Positions 60,268-64,000 of a stretch of 64,000 nucleotides of DNA are shown piece by piece (within the stretch, counting starts at the first letter, position 1; the number at the start of each line of letters is the position of its first letter). The DNA is from Serilophus lunatus (lineage: Eukaryota > Chordata > Aves > Passeriformes > Eurylaimidae). The DNA lies in the NCBI GenBank assembly GCA_013399895.1, contig VXBA01001826.1, positions 2,881,845 to 2,945,844 on the forward strand. The letters run 5' to 3'. Position numbers and translations under genes: made by a program. The notes below the pieces were generated by a model. That model did no database searches. It worked only from the letters and a program-made list of their open reading frames with translations, and was not told where the DNA came from.

Positions 60268-60759
60268 TGCAGTGTAGAACAGCACAAGGGCTTTAATCTG
60301 GGCTATGGGCATTAGGGTGAGGCTGGGTAACTTGTGGATGGGGCTGCTTACACTGAAGCTGCTAAGAAAGTAAATCCAAGGGCATAGTCATGTTTGTATG
60401 GGGCAGCAAGTGTGTAAAATAGACGGTGGATTTTCTCTGGCTGTGTATGAGTTGGGGAGCCCCCGTGAGTGCAAGGGTTTTGCTGACACCCCAAGGGAGA
60501 GGGAGTTAAGAGAGATTTAGATCGGTAATGTACACACACATACACAACATCTGTCTTCAGATGTGCTCCTGTGTAAATGTCAGTGTGGGGTTAGACATGC
60601 CTGCCCCTTCCTGCACACATGAAATCCATCTGTGGATGTATCCGTGTGCTCGGATGTGTATAAATCAACATTTATCTACTGTATCTATTACCCTTTATCT
60701 CTTTACCTCCATATATCTTCAAGCTGGGGTCTGTATTAGCCATAATAGATACAGTAAGT

Positions 60760-61010
60760 CGCTGATCTGGTGGGTCAAATGGTCAGGGCTCTTTGATCAG
60801 CCGTCAGGATACATTACCACTGGGGCCTCCGGTGGGGCTGGAATTACAACTTACATTTGACTCATTTCTGGGGTCAAAACGTCCCTCTTATTTGATCGAA
60901 TGACAGAAATTGTATAATTTGTATATATCCCTGAGCCATATGTGCTCTGAGTGCCACTCTAATGTGTTTTATAAAGGCACAGCTGTCTTGGTGACTTATT
61001 TAAAATGGGA
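60760..61010. promoter_or_regulatory. Candidate intronic regulatory element
   Basis: Dense TTTGA/TCAAA motifs: gggtcaaatgg (60772), ctttgatcag (60791, TCF/LEF-like), catttgactca (60854), gggtcaaaac (60871) and atttgatcgaa (60890). A cagctgtc E-box follows near 60980. The sequence is unique and free of repeats. Function is inferred from motif density only. Confidence 0.35.
60853..60882. repeat. ACATTTGACCCC element, copy C (inverted)
   Basis: acatttgactcatttctggg followed by gtcaaaacgt. This matches the reverse complement of copy A (58684-58712) over about 26 bases with one mismatch, 2.1 kb away. Confidence 0.65.
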
Positions 61011-61997
61011 TTTTGAAGTAGTGTTCTTGCCATTTAATGTCCTCATTCAGGGTTACACAAGGTTTATCAAATAATAAATAACATTTAGAACATTCGGTTT
61101 AGCATAACAATGGGTTTGCTGGTTATAAGGAACTGGACGGTACAATAAAGCTGTGTTTGGTAAATAAGCCATAATGTAGAAAGTGATAGTGTAATTAGAA
61201 ATTAATGATGTGTGGGAAGCTATGGATACCTTCCTCATGTTCTGCTAATGCTCCAGACTAGACAGAGCTCATCTTGGCAGCCTCTGCTACATAATATGCC
61301 TTCAAACCTTGTCAGAATACTGGCAGACGTGTTGTCCTCCCACCAATTTTGATTGAATCCAGAAAAATGCCAACAACTGAGAAAATAAACCTGGGTCTGG
61401 AGCAGATCCACAGGAGTGCCGGGGATCCCCATCCCGGCCGGGGGCCATGGAGCCAGAACTTGTCCTGAGGTGGCCGTGAGGCAGTGTGAGGGTAAATGAA
61501 GATGTGGGTCATCCTCCCCTCATTCTTGCCCCTTCTTTCCCAGTAGGAAGCTGTAAAATGGAACCAATATGGACTTTAGGTTTGCCTCCATCAATGGCCT
61601 TGGTGATGATGCTCTATGACTGCCACTGAAGCAGCAACATGCAATTGCTTGGGCTTAACATGTCCATTGGTCCCTGACCTATCAGCTGTGTGAACTTGGA
61701 GGAGTTTTTGGCACTTTGTCCATCCCATAAGGTGCAGCAGGTTGCTCACGGTTGCCACAGCCACTGCCTCAAGCCTGGGATTGCTCCAGAAGAAAGGCTG
61801 GAAGGAACCAGGAGATCATACATATGGCTGAAAAATTCCTTAGGGTGGTCCTTCCCTTGAGTCTTAGAGAAAAGTATGCACAGAAAATCAGAGCACACAG
61901 TGAGGTTATTTGTGCAATTTCCACTCAAGTCCCCTAATGAACTTTGGTGTTTCCAATGAATCTGACAGTCTTTGCACATGAAGTTGTTTTAAATTTC

Positions 61998-62137
61998 ATA
62001 GGATTACAGAATGGTTTGGGATGGGAGGGACCCTTAAATGTCATCTAGTCCAACACCTGTGCAGCAAGCAGGGACATCTTCAACTAGATCAGGGGACTCA
62101 GAGCCCTGTCCAAGGTGACCTTGAATTAATCCATCCT
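61998..62137 (-). mobile_element. CR1 3' end
   Basis: Opens cataggattacagaatggtt, then gggatgggagggacccttaa, gtcatctagtccaacacctg and agggacatcttcaactagat, ending near a degraded tgaccttgaattaatcc. Confidence 0.88.
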
Positions 62138-62168
62138 TTTACAGTGATACATTGCAAATATTGCAAGA

Positions 62169-62200
62169 ATATACATATATATATATATGTATGTATGTAT
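62169..62200. repeat. (TA)n(TG/TA)n microsatellite
   Basis: TA run followed by tgtatgtatgtat, 30 bp after a CR1 fragment. Confidence 0.9.
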
Positions 62201-64000
62201 AAAAGACTCCTTCCTAGTGAAGTGAGAGGTTTATATAGACTCAGGGTTGAAAGAGGATTATACAGAGTTTGGCAGTGCTGGGAGTACAGGCCCCCATGCT
62301 AAGATAGAGATTTTACTCTTTCCCTGCTGTTCTTTGAGTAATACTGTATAATTTCATATGTTGTGCTAGAGAATAAAAAATAGAGGGGAGACATTGATAG
62401 ATACTAAATACCTTTCTCAGCAGACGATTCAGGAAGAATCTCGTGTACTACTTTAGAATGAACAATAGAGTGTTACATGTCATTTATTATAATCAGCAGC
62501 TAATGGAAACCCTTCCAGGAGGGGTTTGGGAGTTGAGCACAACTACAGCTGATGATCCAGGCTTGTGAATTTTGCATGAACTCCTCTGTGACAGTGAAAT
62601 TTTTGAAAGGTACAGTCAGGAAGTGATTCCGGTAGCTTAATCATAGCAAGAGAAGTTTCTACTACTGGTGGAAGGCCAGCTGTAGTGCTTAAATAAAATA
62701 AAAATAAAAAATCCCTTGGTATTACAAGCAGAATGAGCATCATCTTCAACCCTTGGTCTCAAGGGACTCCTAAGTTGCTAACAATGGGGTGTTTGAAAAA
62801 CAGCCACCAAGCATCACAGAGTGAAAAACTTATGTAACTGAGCAAAATGGATTCCAAGACCAAAATGGATGATCTCTGCTTCTCTTGCATTTTCTGGGGA
62901 GGGGGGAGAGGGGAGGAAGGTGTGGGAAATAGCATCTTTAAGAGCTGGAGATACCTGTCAGCTGCCATAGAGCATCTTGTAGGGACTGAAACTGTTGTGG
63001 TGGTTGAATTTCATGCATAAGCATATCATCAAGAAAATGAGGTTCCTGAATAGATTTAGGCTTAGGGTCAAAGGCAGGAGGAAGAAGAAGATTCCCGAGT
63101 GCACTGGAACATCCAGACCACATGCTCTGTACCTGACAGCCTGAGGGCTGGGCTCAGCATCCACCACTCTCCAAGGTCTTCCAGGTGACCACTGCAAGCT
63201 CTGCCCTTGCTCAGTCCGAGCAGTAACCTTTCCTGCCCTTTCCCAAGACTTTCCACGGTTTTCTGGGATCTGAGACAGCTCAGAGGTTTTTGAGCCAATG
63301 TTAACAAGTGTATATATTGTCACACCTGGCTGTAGCCCTCTGTGAGGTGTGGGATCAAAACATGGCCTTCAGCCAGAGCTCCGATTTCTTTTGTGGTGAA
63401 GTCTGTAAGTAGTGAAACATTTAAAAATTAATAATAAAAATCCAATTGATGCAGGAGAGAGTGGTCCAGGGCTGGAGGCAGCACAGCTGTAGCCCTGGGA
63501 GCTGGGGAGGTGGTGGGTACCTGGGGGCTTGCAGAGAGGGAAGCAGCAGGTTGATGTGCATCCCCCTAAGGAACACATTTGCTGCTGCTGCATCTTAATC
63601 TAAAGGTTTACATTTAGAAAATACTGATACCAAGATGAGTTCTGACAGAGAATTGGACATGTGTGCTTTTTGGTGCTGAAATGCTATAATGGCCACCAGT
63701 GGGGTTGAAGGATTCCTGAAATCTCTGGTGTGCAGGTAACTCCTGTGGCATGAGGACACATGGGCTGGCTGTCCAGCAATGCTGCTGAGCTCATAAAGCC
63801 AACAGCTCATAAAATAGCAGCAAAAGGTAGAGGAAGGTGCTGTGCAGTATCCTTTAGCCAAGAAAGTGTCACTTTACTGAATGTTTCGTGCTGTGCTCAA
63901 TGCTGCTGTAAACATGGTGTACACAGAGCTGCTTCACTTGATGGTCAGCACAGCCCAGGGCAAGGTGGAGACCTGCACGTGGGGGAACCTGGAGCAGCTC
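62201..64000. other. Unique intronic DNA
   Basis: No recognised element. On the minus strand 62938-63123 has a coding-like residue composition, discussed as a finding. Confidence 0.5.

Larger units (their letters stand above)
55286..64000 (+). other. Inferred intron downstream of the TOX-family exon (partial)
   Basis: Exon 3 of TOX genes, which carries an IPPITPP-type motif, was looked for in the translated reading frames here and not found. The intron therefore runs past the window end. It holds CR1 copies, an inverted repeat and candidate regulatory motifs listed separately. Confidence 0.55.

Overview
The window looks like bird nuclear DNA, probably from a neoavian or passerine species. 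The evidence is about thirty fragments of CR1 retrotransposon (the dominant avian LINE), most of them short 3' ends. Several finish in the typical ATTCTRTG-type tail and carry the avian 'cccttccaacccaaacc' block. There is also one solo LTR of a family common in songbirds and other Neoaves. Base composition is moderate, CpG is depleted outside a few patches, and no long open reading frame resembles a known protein. Nothing prokaryotic is present: no operons, CRISPR arrays, or tRNA or rRNA genes were seen.

The only coding sequence I can support is one 66-bp, phase-0 internal exon on the + strand at 55220-55285. Two good candidate branch points and a pyrimidine-rich AG acceptor precede it, and a GTAAGA donor follows it. 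Its 22 residues match the second coding exon of the TOX family of HMG-box transcription factors, and TOX2 is the most likely paralogue. If so, bases 1-55219 are intron 1 (or partly upstream sequence) and 55286-64000 are part of the next intron. I found neither the first exon nor the next exon or the HMG-box exons.

Layout: 1-7.3 kb is unique intron-like sequence with short CR1 tails and AT microsatellites. A CpG-rich patch lies at about 7.9-8.7 kb. From 9.7 to 12.7 kb there are CR1 tails, and at 14.5 kb a poly-A run borders a two-base assembly gap with duplicated flanks. From 17 to 37 kb CR1 copies occur in both orientations, with a solo LTR at 22.49-22.89 kb followed by an 18-bp triplet repeat and a perfect hairpin. 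From 37 to 44 kb the DNA is mostly unique, with GATG, TA and AAT microsatellites and a second perfect hairpin at 41.36 kb. From 44 to 53.6 kb there are more CR1 copies, a 33-N gap, a tandem duplication of about 136 bp and a 67-nt pure pyrimidine tract. The exon follows at 55.2 kb. From 57.9 to 62.1 kb come the longest + strand CR1 copy, an apparent tandem duplication of a CR1 tail, a 14-bp inverted repeat and a recurring ACATTTGACCCC motif that may mark regulatory DNA.

I see no undescribed multi-gene system. The items most worth following are the TOX-family exon, the hairpins and inverted repeat, the recurring motif, the two CpG-rich patches as possible alternative promoters, and the suspicious assembly gap.
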